NCBI GenBank assembly: GCA_900555345.1
Contig: USKS01000094.1
Span: forward strand, 1 to 6,299
Origin: an uncultured Eubacteriales bacterium
Lineage (GTDB): Bacteria; Bacillota_A; Clostridia; Oscillospirales; CAG-272
Direction: 5' to 3'
Length of the DNA stretch: 6,299 bases
How positions within the stretch are numbered: the first letter of the stretch is position 1; the number at the start of each line of letters is the position of its first letter. Made by a program: the position numbers and the translations under genes. This document shows, in pieces, positions 1 through 6,290 of the stretch. Under the pieces are notes generated by a model, which was not told the origin of the DNA, ran no database searches, and worked only from the letters and a program-made list of their open reading frames with translations.

Positions 1-660
1 AACGCGGGCGGCGGAAAGTATAAGGAAAAAGACACAGTCAAAGTCTGTGGTATTATAAGTCAGCGGACAAATAAAATGACCAAAGCGGACAAGCCCATGG
101 CATTTGTTTCCCTTGAGGGTGCCGAGGGCAGCGCCGTTGAAGTCATCGTTTTTCCCGATGTGCTCGCCGAGTACGGCCATCTTCTGACAAAGGACGAGGC
201 TGTGTGCGTTGTCGGCAAGCTTTCAAAGCGCGACGAAGAGGATGTAAAAATTCTTATGTCCTCCGCCGTTCGCCTGTCTCGTAACGGCGAGGAGCCGGCT
301 GTGCCGGTAACGGCAAACGGCGGCAGAGTGTACGGCGCTGCGGGCAGAGCCGTAAGCGCATCCGCCGTGCGGGAAAGCGCGGGCAGGGAATACGCAGACG
401 CGCAAAGCACTCCCTCCCAAGGTGCGAACGCAAGACTGTATCTCAAGGTCCCGTCAATGGAAAGCAATGAGCTTCGCAGAGCCCAAGCGTTTATTTCGAT
501 CTTCCGCGGCAATGTCCCCGTGACAGTATACGACGCTGCGGCAAAAACCGCGTCGCACATGACGGGGGCGGGCGCGAGAGTGGACGATTTCACGATCGGA
601 GAGCTGCGAGAAATTCTCGGAGACGACGCAGTTGTGGTAAAAAGCGCCGCGAAAGCATAA
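1..660 (+). CDS. dnaE: DNA polymerase III subunit alpha (DnaE), C-terminal part, 5' end outside window
   Basis: This is the last 219 residues of the replicative DNA polymerase alpha subunit; the frame is open from base 1, so the polymerase and PHP domains lie upstream of the window. Fragment residues about 13-92 form the OB-fold that binds single-stranded DNA, recognised by VCGIISQRTNKMTKADKPMAF followed within 15 residues by VEVIVFP, the usual DnaE pattern. Residues about 93-143 are a low-complexity linker rich in Ala, Gly and Arg. Residues about 144-214 (LYLKVPSMES, LRRAQAFISIFRGNVPVTVY, LREILGDDAVVVK) match the C-terminal domain that in DnaE proteins contacts the clamp-loader tau subunit. 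An internal ATG at 76 lies inside the OB-fold and is not a real start. There is no clear hairpin terminator between this gene and the PBP gene 74 bases downstream. The family call is firm; the tau-contact role is from family knowledge. Confidence 0.93.
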   Translation, partial: NAGGGKYKEKDTVKVCGIISQRTNKMTKADKPMAFVSLEGAEGSAVEVIVFPDVLAEYGHLLTKDEAVCVVGKLSKRDEEDVKILMSSAVRLSRNGEEPAVPVTANGGRVYGAAGRAVSASAVRESAGREYADAQSTPSQGANARLYLKVPSMESNELRRAQAFISIFRGNVPVTVYDAAAKTASHMTGAGARVDDFTIGELREILGDDAVVVKSAAKA

Positions 661-671
661 TTTCTTTCCGG

Positions 672-703
672 TTTACATTCAGTTAACAATTAAGGTATAT
701 AAT
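672..703 (+). promoter_or_regulatory. Probable sigma-A promoter of the PBP gene
   Basis: TTTACA (672-677, five of six matches to the -35 consensus) is followed by GGTATATAAT. The -10 could be TATATA at 696-701 with an 18-base spacer, or a perfect TATAAT at 698-703 with a long 20-base spacer. Transcription would start near 708-711, leaving a leader of about 25 bases before the ATG at 735. The stretch is AT-rich, unlike the coding DNA on both sides, which supports a promoter role. The spacer ambiguity lowers certainty. Confidence 0.5.
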
Positions 704-722
704 CTTTTAATAAGTTTCTGTC

Positions 723-730
723 AAGGAGGA
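723..730 (+). promoter_or_regulatory. Ribosome binding site fixing the PBP start
   Basis: AAGGAGGA is a near-perfect Shine-Dalgarno sequence four bases before the ATG at 735. It decides for this start over the in-frame Met46, which has no such site. Confidence 0.85.
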
Positions 731-734
731 GCAT

Positions 735-3401
735 ATGTCCGACAGCGTAAATAGAAACAAGCCTGCGGGCGAAAACAAGCCTCTTGCGAGCGTGAAAAGA
801 CCTCTTTTGGGCGGCAAAAAGCCTGCCGCGGGCGATAAAACGCCCGAAACGGGCGAGAAAAAGCCCATAATGAGTGAAAAAACGCGCGAGAATCTGAAAA
901 AAGCGGGCAAAATAACGCTTCGCGTGCTTTCATACGTTGCAAACGTTCTTATGACCCTGCTTTTGGTGGGTACTCTTTGCGCGGTTATTATCGGAACTGT
1001 GTTCTGCATCTATATAAAGAATTATATTGACCCCAATATAGATTCCTCGCTGTTTGTAACGGCAAGCTCCGACAAGACCACCCGTATCTATTATAACGAA
1101 TACGAAACAGAGGACGACCGTATAAACCAGAACGGAACTCCGGTGGAGATCGAGGATCAGCGTCTGTACAGCACGGACAACAGCATATGGGTCTCATATG
1201 ACAATATTCCCGACGCGCTTAAAGAGGCGTTTATCTGCGTTGAGGATAAGCGTTTTAAGGAGCATAACGGCGTTGACTGGCTGAGAACCGGCAAAGCGGT
1301 TGTCATGTACTTCTTCGGTGACGGCAGCTTCGGCGGCTCGACCATCACCCAGCAGCTTGTGAAAAACCTGACGGGTGACAATCAGAACACTATACAGCGA
1401 AAGGTGCAGGAAATATTCCGTGCGCTGAAGCTCGAAAAGGACATGAGCAAGGAAGAGATCCTTGAAATGTACATGAACATCGTGTTCCTGGGCAACAACT
1501 GTTACGGCGTCCAGGCAGCTTCAAACTTCTATTTTGACAAGGATGTTGCCGATCTGTCGCTGACGGAATGCGCGGCTCTTGCGGGCATTGTCAAGAACCC
1601 GTCGCAGTATGAGCCGCTGCGCCACGATATATTCTACAAAGAGGACGCCGACGGCAAAGAGGAAGAAGTCGGCAACCGCGCGCGCCGCAGAACCGTGCTT
1701 TACACTATGTGGCAGCAGGGAAAAATATCCGAGTCCGAGTTTGACGAGGCTTGGGATACCGATCTTGTTCTCGCGGGGAAAAAAGAGGACGACGGCACAT
1801 CGGACGGGAAAACTTCCGCTATAAACTCCTGGTACACGGATGCCGTTATTCTTGACGTAAAGAACGCCCTGAAGGAGAAGTACAGCTATTCCGACTATGT
1901 AGCAAGCCTTATGATCTACACGGGCGGTCTGCAGATATATACCTGCATGGATCCGGAGGTACAGTCCGTAATAGATGAGGTATATGTCAACGACGAAACG
2001 TATTTCCCCTATGTGAGCGACGGACTGCAGCCCGAAAGCTCAATGATAATTATCGACCCCTATACAGGCGATGTGCTCGGTCTCGCGGGCGGACGCGGCG
2101 AAAAAACGCAGAACCGTATACTCAACCGCGCGACACAGGCAAAGCGCCCCTGCGGATCAAGTATAAAGCCCCTTTCCGTATACGGTCCCGGTATTGATAC
2201 GGGTACCATAACCATGGGCACAGTCTACGACGACTGCCCGGTTATAACAAAAAACGACGGCACTATCTGGCCTCACAACCTGCCGGATATCTATAACGGA
2301 TACACCACGGTTCAGGACGCGATCCGCCGCTCCGTCAACACATGCGCCGTAAAGATCATAAACGACGTCACCCTTGACTACTCCTTTGATTTTCTTTCCA
2401 ACATTCTGAACATGAAGAATATCATAGAGTCGTATACAACGGCAGGCGGACAGGTCGTTACGGACAAATCCCCCGCGCCTCTTGCGCTCGGTCAGTTTTC
2501 TTACGGTATAACCCTTTGGGAGCTTACTGCGGGATATACGATCTTCCCCAACGACGGCGTTTATTCCAAATCACGCCTCTGGACCGAAGTACGCGACAGC
2601 GAAGGCAACCTTATACTTGAAAATACGCCCGATTACGAGATCGCCATAAGCGAAGAAGCGGCGTCCATTATGACCATGATGATGGAAAACGTTGTTTCAA
2701 GCGGTACCGCGACTGCTGTCACCGTTGACCAGTATGTTGACGTTGCAGGTAAGACCGGTACGACTTCAAGCGACTTTGACCGTACGTTCATAGGCTACAC
2801 GCCTTACTACGTCTGCGGTTGCTGGTTCGGTTACGACATGAACCAGGCACTCTCCGATTTTGCCCGCAATCCCGCGATCACAGTCTGGGATACTGTCATG
2901 ACAAAGCTGCAGGAGAAGATCGGTGCGCGCGCAAGCGCAAACGGCGAGGAGATCAAAAAGTTCACCTATTCCGACAATATAGTGAAAGCTACCTACTGCA
3001 AGGATTCCGGCATGCTTCTCGGTGAGGCGTGCAGCTACGATCCCCGCGGCAGCAGAGCGGAGACCGGCTGGTTCACCTCGGACACCGTGCCCACACAGAC
3101 CTGCGATGTGCACGTTCTTGTGGATTACGATAAGGTCACCGGCGGCGTTGCCTCCGACGGCTGTCCCGAGGGCAACCTCAAAAAGGTCGCGCTTGTGCGA
3201 AACGAGAGCAGAAGCTTTGCAAAACAGATCGTCATTACGGACGCGCAGTATGTGTACCGCGATCACGATCCTTCGCTGGGATTCCCCACGTACGAGGGCT
3301 TCCCGTACTTCTATTTCTCAATTCCCGAGGGCACTTATGTGGGCAGAAGCAGCAGCGTTTATCAGTTCAACAGCTTCTGCACAACGCATTATCACAAATA
3401 A
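735..3401 (+). CDS. Class A penicillin-binding protein (PBP1A-type peptidoglycan glycosyltransferase / DD-transpeptidase)
   Basis: This 888-residue bifunctional enzyme polymerises lipid II into glycan strands and cross-links the peptides outside the membrane. Residues 1-57 are a cytoplasmic Lys/Pro/Gly-rich tail; about 67-93 is the single membrane anchor. The GT51 domain follows: EDKRFKEHNGVD with catalytic Glu170, GGSTITQQLVKN at 200-211, and the second catalytic Glu226 in RKVQEIFRALKLEK. The transpeptidase domain has all three penicillin-binding motifs: SSIK with nucleophile Ser475, SVN at 533-535 and KTGT at 673-676. The spacing of the two glycosyltransferase glutamates (56 residues) fits the family. 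About 210 residues follow KTGT, with Cys at 755, 766, 790, 810 and 882 and the SG...PTQTC pattern seen in clostridial PBPs. It is likely transcribed alone from the promoter just upstream. It could serve vegetative growth or sporulation; the sequence does not say which. Confidence 0.96.
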   Translation: MSDSVNRNKPAGENKPLASVKRPLLGGKKPAAGDKTPETGEKKPIMSEKTRENLKKAGKITLRVLSYVANVLMTLLLVGTLCAVIIGTVFCIYIKNYIDPNIDSSLFVTASSDKTTRIYYNEYETEDDRINQNGTPVEIEDQRLYSTDNSIWVSYDNIPDALKEAFICVEDKRFKEHNGVDWLRTGKAVVMYFFGDGSFGGSTITQQLVKNLTGDNQNTIQRKVQEIFRALKLEKDMSKEEILEMYMNIVFLGNNCYGVQAASNFYFDKDVADLSLTECAALAGIVKNPSQYEPLRHDIFYKEDADGKEEEVGNRARRRTVLYTMWQQGKISESEFDEAWDTDLVLAGKKEDDGTSDGKTSAINSWYTDAVILDVKNALKEKYSYSDYVASLMIYTGGLQIYTCMDPEVQSVIDEVYVNDETYFPYVSDGLQPESSMIIIDPYTGDVLGLAGGRGEKTQNRILNRATQAKRPCGSSIKPLSVYGPGIDTGTITMGTVYDDCPVITKNDGTIWPHNLPDIYNGYTTVQDAIRRSVNTCAVKIINDVTLDYSFDFLSNILNMKNIIESYTTAGGQVVTDKSPAPLALGQFSYGITLWELTAGYTIFPNDGVYSKSRLWTEVRDSEGNLILENTPDYEIAISEEAASIMTMMMENVVSSGTATAVTVDQYVDVAGKTGTTSSDFDRTFIGYTPYYVCGCWFGYDMNQALSDFARNPAITVWDTVMTKLQEKIGARASANGEEIKKFTYSDNIVKATYCKDSGMLLGEACSYDPRGSRAETGWFTSDTVPTQTCDVHVLVDYDKVTGGVASDGCPEGNLKKVALVRNESRSFAKQIVITDAQYVYRDHDPSLGFPTYEGFPYFYFSIPEGTYVGRSSSVYQFNSFCTTHYHK
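756..866 (+). repeat. Degenerate heptad Lys-Pro repeat within the PBP gene
   Basis: In the N-terminal cytoplasmic tail, prolines fall at residues 10, 16, 23, 30, 37 and 44, each directly preceded by Lys or Arg except Pro37 (Lys-Thr-Pro), with Gly and an acidic residue often before them (units such as GENKP, GGKKP, GDKTP, GEKKP). At DNA level this is a diverged unit of about 21 bases. It is seen directly; a role in protein or membrane contact is only a guess. Confidence 0.6.
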
Positions 3402-3417
3402 ACAAAAGTAATAAAAT
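3389..3417 (+). promoter_or_regulatory. Weak candidate promoter across the PBP stop codon
   Basis: TTATCA (3389-3394, four of six matches) and TAAAAT (3412-3417, five of six) are separated by 17 bases. The site overlaps the end of the PBP gene and would start RNA near 3424, inside the left arm of the following hairpin, giving the small membrane protein gene its own transcript. The surrounding DNA is very AT-rich, so a chance match is quite possible. Confidence 0.22.
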
Positions 3418-3453
3418 AAAAATCACCTCATATAGATTTGTGAGGTGATTTTT
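3418..3453 (+). terminator. Perfect 13-bp hairpin: terminator-like, and enclosing the next gene's ribosome binding site
   Basis: AAAAATCACCTCA (3418-3430) and TGAGGTGATTTTT (3441-3453) are exact inverted repeats around a 10-base loop. A-rich left flank, GC-containing core and a run of five T make it look like an intrinsic terminator for the PBP gene, possibly in both directions. The right arm, however, contains GAGGTGA (3442-3448), a good Shine-Dalgarno for the ATG at 3454, which directly follows the stem. The hairpin may therefore end transcription, mask translation of the downstream gene, or both. The inverted repeat is certain; its function is inferred. Confidence 0.7.
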
Positions 3454-3966
3454 ATGTTGGAAAAGCTGCGCCTGCGGGCGGCGTCTTTCGGCGCGTATCT
3501 GCGGGAAATACCGAAAGCGGAAGTTCTTATATGCGCGGCGCTTCTGTGCGCGGGTCTCGTAATAAGGATATTTACAAAAGAAGCCTGCCCGCCGCTTGGC
3601 TCGTACGCGCACAGAGGACTGTTTCCCCCCGTGTTTATCTATGCACTTTTTCATGCGGTGCGCCTTTTGTGCGCGGGAATACTGCTGTACTGCGCTATAT
3701 TCTTACCGTGCGCCGCAAGCAGAGTGAAGGCTGTTATATGTGCAGCGGCGCTCTGTGTTTTCCTGATGCTTGAATATAAACTTATATACGGCATGATGTG
3801 GCTGCTTTTGGCGGAGATCATTTGCATTGCAGCGGCTGCCGCGGCGTTCATGACAGTTATGTTCATTAAGGCGGGACGGCGCTCTCTTTCGATCGCCGCG
3901 CTTCTCTTGATCGTGCTGCAGGCAGTTCTGTTTGTGCAGCTTATATCACTTATTATCTGCCTGTGA
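3454..3966 (+). CDS. Small polytopic membrane protein, possibly a divergent TspO/MBR-family protein
   Basis: This 170-residue protein has about five hydrophobic segments: near residues 22-40, 58-84, 92-112, 115-137 and 145-170. A basic first 20 residues suggests a cytoplasmic N-terminus. Length, helix count and several positions recall TspO/MBR proteins: a Phe-Pro-Pro at the mouth of helix 2 (57-59), a helix 2 of the form ALFHAVRLLCAGILLY, and a last helix starting after a short basic turn (KAGRR). The tryptophans typical of TspO are mostly missing (only Trp116), so the assignment is tentative. The start at 3454 is preferred because GAGGTGA lies five bases upstream; an in-frame GTG at 3445 falls inside that site. 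It sits 52 bases after the PBP gene, with no strong promoter of its own, so it may depend on read-through. Eight cysteines, mostly in the helices, are notable. It could also be an unrelated small membrane protein. Confidence 0.6.
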   Translation: MLEKLRLRAASFGAYLREIPKAEVLICAALLCAGLVIRIFTKEACPPLGSYAHRGLFPPVFIYALFHAVRLLCAGILLYCAIFLPCAASRVKAVICAAALCVFLMLEYKLIYGMMWLLLAEIICIAAAAAAFMTVMFIKAGRRSLSIAALLLIVLQAVLFVQLISLIICL

Positions 3967-4014
3967 CCCATTTGTAACTTATTTTAACATCATTGAAAAC
4001 AAATTCCATACTTC

Positions 4015-4043
4015 TTGACAAATTGTGAGCTATGCGCTATACT
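4015..4043 (+). promoter_or_regulatory. Near-consensus sigma-A promoter of the lipoprotein gene
   Basis: A perfect -35 TTGACA (4015-4020) and -10 TATACT (4038-4043, five of six) are spaced by exactly 17 bases. RNA should start near 4050, giving a leader of about 24 bases. This predicts strong housekeeping expression, and it rules out the ATG at 4032, which lies between the two boxes. Confidence 0.85.
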
Positions 4044-4060
4044 TACCTTAGAAATTATTC

Positions 4061-4066
4061 GGAGGT
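4061..4066 (+). promoter_or_regulatory. Ribosome binding site fixing the lipoprotein start
   Basis: GGAGGT lies seven bases before the ATG at 4074 and downstream of the predicted transcription start, so it selects 4074 over the longer reading from 4032. Confidence 0.85.
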
Positions 4067-4073
4067 AATTATA

Positions 4074-4640
4074 ATGAAAACTAAAAAGCTTGGTATTCTT
4101 TGCGTTATAATGGCTGTAGTTCTTCTTTTGCCCGTAATTGCGAGCTGCGGCAAAAACGACAAAGTAAAGAGCACTGTAACAATCAAGTTCCAGGCGCCCA
4201 AGGGCGAGCCTTCTGCTGACGAAGAAAATGTTGAGTATGAAGAACTTCTCGCCGATGAGATCACCGTTGAGGGCACAAGAAGCAATCCTCCCACGGTGCT
4301 TCAGGCAGCAGAGCAGGTCCTCAAAAAGTATGAGAAGGATTATGAGCTTTCCAAGGACCGCACATATATCGCTACCGTTTTTGACCGCACAGAGAAGGAT
4401 AAGACCGACTCCGAGATGGGTTATTACGATTTCTGGGAAGCTACCGTTAACGGCGAAAAGTCAAGTGACGGACGTCAGAGCAACACTCCTATCTATGACG
4501 GCGACGCTATCGTATTTACATATACTTCCGGCAAGCGCGCAAGGCAGGATACAGACGCTGTTGTAACGACAGACCCCAACGAGGATACTACCGTGCCCGC
4601 TGACGATACTACAGCTCCCGAGACCGACGAAATCGACTGA
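4074..4640 (+). CDS. Lipoprotein with DUF4430-like domain
   Basis: This 188-residue protein begins with a lipoprotein signal: basic MKTKK, a hydrophobic stretch to residue 23, and lipobox IASC with Cys25 as the expected lipidated residue, so the mature protein should be tethered to the outer face of the membrane. Residues about 34-152 look like a DUF4430-type domain (related to the C-terminal domain of cobalamin-binding intrinsic factor): TVTIKF strand, a helix from about 74-86 (TVLQAAEQVLKKY), then YDFWEATVNGEKSSDGR (118-134) and IYDGDAIVFTY (140-150), the W..xVNG...DGD.I.F.Y pattern of that family. The tail, from about 158, is a Thr/Asp/Pro/Glu-rich disordered stretch. Ligand binding is not shown by the sequence; DUF4430 proteins vary. 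The gene stands alone between its own promoter and terminator. The lipoprotein call is strong, the domain call moderate. Confidence 0.8.
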   Translation: MKTKKLGILCVIMAVVLLLPVIASCGKNDKVKSTVTIKFQAPKGEPSADEENVEYEELLADEITVEGTRSNPPTVLQAAEQVLKKYEKDYELSKDRTYIATVFDRTEKDKTDSEMGYYDFWEATVNGEKSSDGRQSNTPIYDGDAIVFTYTSGKRARQDTDAVVTTDPNEDTTVPADDTTAPETDEID

Positions 4641-4655
4641 CACGAACAGTACAAT

Positions 4656-4683
4656 AAAAAAGCCGCCGCACGGCGGCTTTTTT
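4656..4683 (+). terminator. Strong intrinsic terminator after the lipoprotein gene
   Basis: GCCGCC (4662-4667) pairs with GGCGGC (4672-4677) around GCAC, flanked by six A on the left (4656-4661) and six T on the right (4678-4683). All-GC stem plus T-run is a textbook Rho-independent terminator, 15 bases after the stop codon. The A-tract makes it able to work in both directions. It separates the lipoprotein unit from spoIVA. Confidence 0.92.
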
Positions 4684-4733
4684 GTATGTCTGAGATTTTT
4701 TGCTGCATAAGCGCCTTGCCCAGTTTTCTCTTT

Positions 4734-4761
4734 GCATAAATTTGTCCCGCCGGAATATAAA
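4734..4761 (+). promoter_or_regulatory. Weak candidate sigma-E promoter of spoIVA
   Basis: In Bacillus spoIVA is read by the mother-cell factor sigma-E (-35 about KMATATT, -10 about CATACAHT). Here GCATAAA (4734-4740, five of seven) and AATATAAA (4754-4761, five of eight) are 13 bases apart, a spacing sigma-E accepts. RNA would begin near 4768, just upstream of the ribosome binding site. No strong sigma-A promoter is visible between the terminator and the gene, so a sporulation promoter is expected somewhere here, but this exact match is weak. Confidence 0.22.
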
Positions 4762-4793
4762 TGTATCAACGAACACCATACGGAGGGACAAAT
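4740..4793 (+). promoter_or_regulatory. Inverted repeat able to cover the spoIVA ribosome binding site
   Basis: ATTTGTCCC (4740-4748) is the exact reverse complement of GGGACAAAT (4785-4793), which ends one base before the spoIVA ATG. After one G/A mismatch the pairing continues with CCG (4750-4752) and CGG (4781-4783), giving 12 pairs in 13 positions around a 28-base loop. The right arm contains the whole Shine-Dalgarno GGAGGG (4782-4787). The pairing is seen in the sequence; translational control is inferred. Confidence 0.5.
4782..4787 (+). promoter_or_regulatory. Ribosome binding site fixing the spoIVA start
   Basis: GGAGGG lies six bases before the ATG at 4794. The in-frame ATG at 4761 has no such site and would add eleven residues not found at the SpoIVA N-terminus. 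Confidence 0.85.
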
Positions 4794-6290
4794 ATGGAGT
4801 CAAGAGAAATATATTCCGACATTGCCAAAAGAAGCGGCGGGGATATATACATAGGCGTTGTGGGACCTGTGCGCTGCGGAAAGTCCACATTTATCAAAAG
4901 GTTTATGGAGACTTCCGTAATACCCAATATCGCCGGAGAATATGACAAAAAGCGCGCGACCGACGAGCTTCCGCAAAGCGCCGCGGGAAAGACCGTCATG
5001 ACGGCGGAACCGAAATTCGTTCCCGACGAAGCAGTCACAGTATCCTTCGGCGAGGCAGCCGAAATGCGCCTCAGAATGATAGACTGCGTGGGCTTCCTTG
5101 TGCCGGAGGCACTGGGAGCCACCGAAGAAGGCGAAAGCCGCATGGTAAGCGTGCCGTGGGCAAAGGAGCCTATGACATTTGAAGAGGCGGCGAGACAGGG
5201 AACGGAGCGCGTTATAAAAGAGCACTGTACCGTGGCAATGCTTGTAACGTCCGACGGCAGCTTCGGCGAGATACCACGTGAAAGCTTTGAAGAAGCAGAG
5301 AAGCGCGCCGCCGATGAACTGACCGCGATCGGAAAGCCCTTTGCTGTCATTCTTAATACGGCAAGGCCGGAGTCCGAGGAGGCGGAAAAGCTTGCGCTGG
5401 AGCTTGAGCGAAAATACAATGCGCCGACGGCGCTTGTTAACTGCACCGAGCTTGACAGCGATGACGTAGACAGCATACTGGAGATGCTGTTGTACGAATT
5501 TCCCATAACGGAGATAAAGGTTCGCCTGCCCGCCTGGACATCGGCGCTGCCGCAGGATCACGCCATAGGAGCGGCTATTACCGAAAGTATAAAGGCGTGC
5601 GCAAAGAACGTCAGAACGCTCAGCGACGCCGCCGTTTTTGCAGAAGCGTATTCCGCAAAGCTTTCTGAAGTTCTGCCGGGGGACTGCACGGGCGCGAAAC
5701 TTGCGGAAACGCGCCTTGAGGACGGGCGAGCCACGGTTGAAACTCTTCTGTCGGAAAGCCTGTTTTACGACGTTCTGTGCGATCTTACGGGTATATCGGT
5801 CAGAGACCAGAAAGAGCTCGTCTCGGTGCTTACGGACCTCTCAAAGGTTAAAAAAGAATATGAGAAATACGAGGCAGCTATTGCAGAGCTTGAAGAAAAG
5901 GGGTACGGCGTAGTTTCCCCCGAGATAGACGATCTGAAGCTGTGCGAGCCGGAGATGATACGTCAATCGGGCGCATACGGCGTAAAGCTGCGCGCGAGTG
6001 CAAGCAGTGTGCATCTCATACGCGCTGACCTTGAGACCGAGATTAATCCCATTGTGGGCTCTGAGGAGCAGTCCGAGGAGATGATACGCTACCTTATGGA
6101 GGCGTATGAGGATGATCCGCACAAGCTGTGGGAGACAAATATGTTCGGCAAGAGCCTGTATGAAATGGTAAACGACGGACTGCACTCAAAGCTTGATCAT
6201 CTGTCGCCCGAGTCACGCGAAAAGCTGGGAGAAACGCTTTCGAGAATTATCAACGAAAGCTCAAACGGGCTTATATGCATACTTCTGTGA
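4794..6290 (+). CDS. spoIVA: Stage IV sporulation protein A (SpoIVA), spore coat morphogenetic ATPase
   Basis: SpoIVA is made in the mother cell, hydrolyses ATP and polymerises irreversibly on the forespore surface, forming the base on which the spore coat assembles; in Bacillus it is anchored by SpoVM and is also needed for the cortex. The 498 residues match the family end to end (Bacillus subtilis 492). The N-terminal TRAFAC-type nucleotide domain shows Walker A GPVRCGKST (24-32, Lys30), the signature DELPQSAAGKTVMTAEPKFVP (57-77) with sensor Thr70, and Walker B MIDCVG with Asp97. The middle domain spans roughly 240-400, and the C-terminal region carries EPEMIRQSGAYGVKL, EQSEEMIRYLMEAYEDDP and the conserved end RIINESSNGLICILL. 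Differences from the Bacillus protein include Cys28 in the P-loop (Thr in Bacillus) and Ala71 beside the sensor Thr (Thr in Bacillus). It follows a strong terminator, so it should have its own promoter. Confidence 0.97.
   Translation: MESREIYSDIAKRSGGDIYIGVVGPVRCGKSTFIKRFMETSVIPNIAGEYDKKRATDELPQSAAGKTVMTAEPKFVPDEAVTVSFGEAAEMRLRMIDCVGFLVPEALGATEEGESRMVSVPWAKEPMTFEEAARQGTERVIKEHCTVAMLVTSDGSFGEIPRESFEEAEKRAADELTAIGKPFAVILNTARPESEEAEKLALELERKYNAPTALVNCTELDSDDVDSILEMLLYEFPITEIKVRLPAWTSALPQDHAIGAAITESIKACAKNVRTLSDAAVFAEAYSAKLSEVLPGDCTGAKLAETRLEDGRATVETLLSESLFYDVLCDLTGISVRDQKELVSVLTDLSKVKKEYEKYEAAIAELEEKGYGVVSPEIDDLKLCEPEMIRQSGAYGVKLRASASSVHLIRADLETEINPIVGSEEQSEEMIRYLMEAYEDDPHKLWETNMFGKSLYEMVNDGLHSKLDHLSPESREKLGETLSRIINESSNGLICILL

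Noticed and set aside
60..689. A 209-codon open frame on the minus strand.
   Set aside because: It is antisense to the well-recognised dnaE end and its Ser/Thr/Ala-rich translation looks like no protein family.
3999..4024. ACAAATT occurs twice, 19 bases apart, next to and across the -35 box of the lipoprotein promoter.
   Set aside because: Seven bases in AT-rich DNA with no further symmetry is too little to call an operator.
4021..4030. AATTGTGAGC, identical to the left half of the Escherichia coli lac operator, lies between the -35 and -10 boxes.
   Set aside because: There is no matching right half downstream and no LacI-type gene here; ten bases can match by chance.
4032..4073. An in-frame upstream ATG that would lengthen the lipoprotein by 14 residues.
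   Set aside because: It lies inside the promoter, before the predicted transcription start, and would spoil the N-terminal signal peptide.
4753..4784. GAATATA (4753-4759) and CATACGG (4777-4783) resemble sigma-E -35 and -10 boxes.
   Set aside because: The spacing is 17 bases, too long, and transcription would start downstream of the ribosome binding site.
4766..5561. Two long open frames on the minus strand (about 250 codons each).
   Set aside because: They lie antisense to spoIVA, whose protein is clearly recognisable; their translations show no family features and follow from codon bias.
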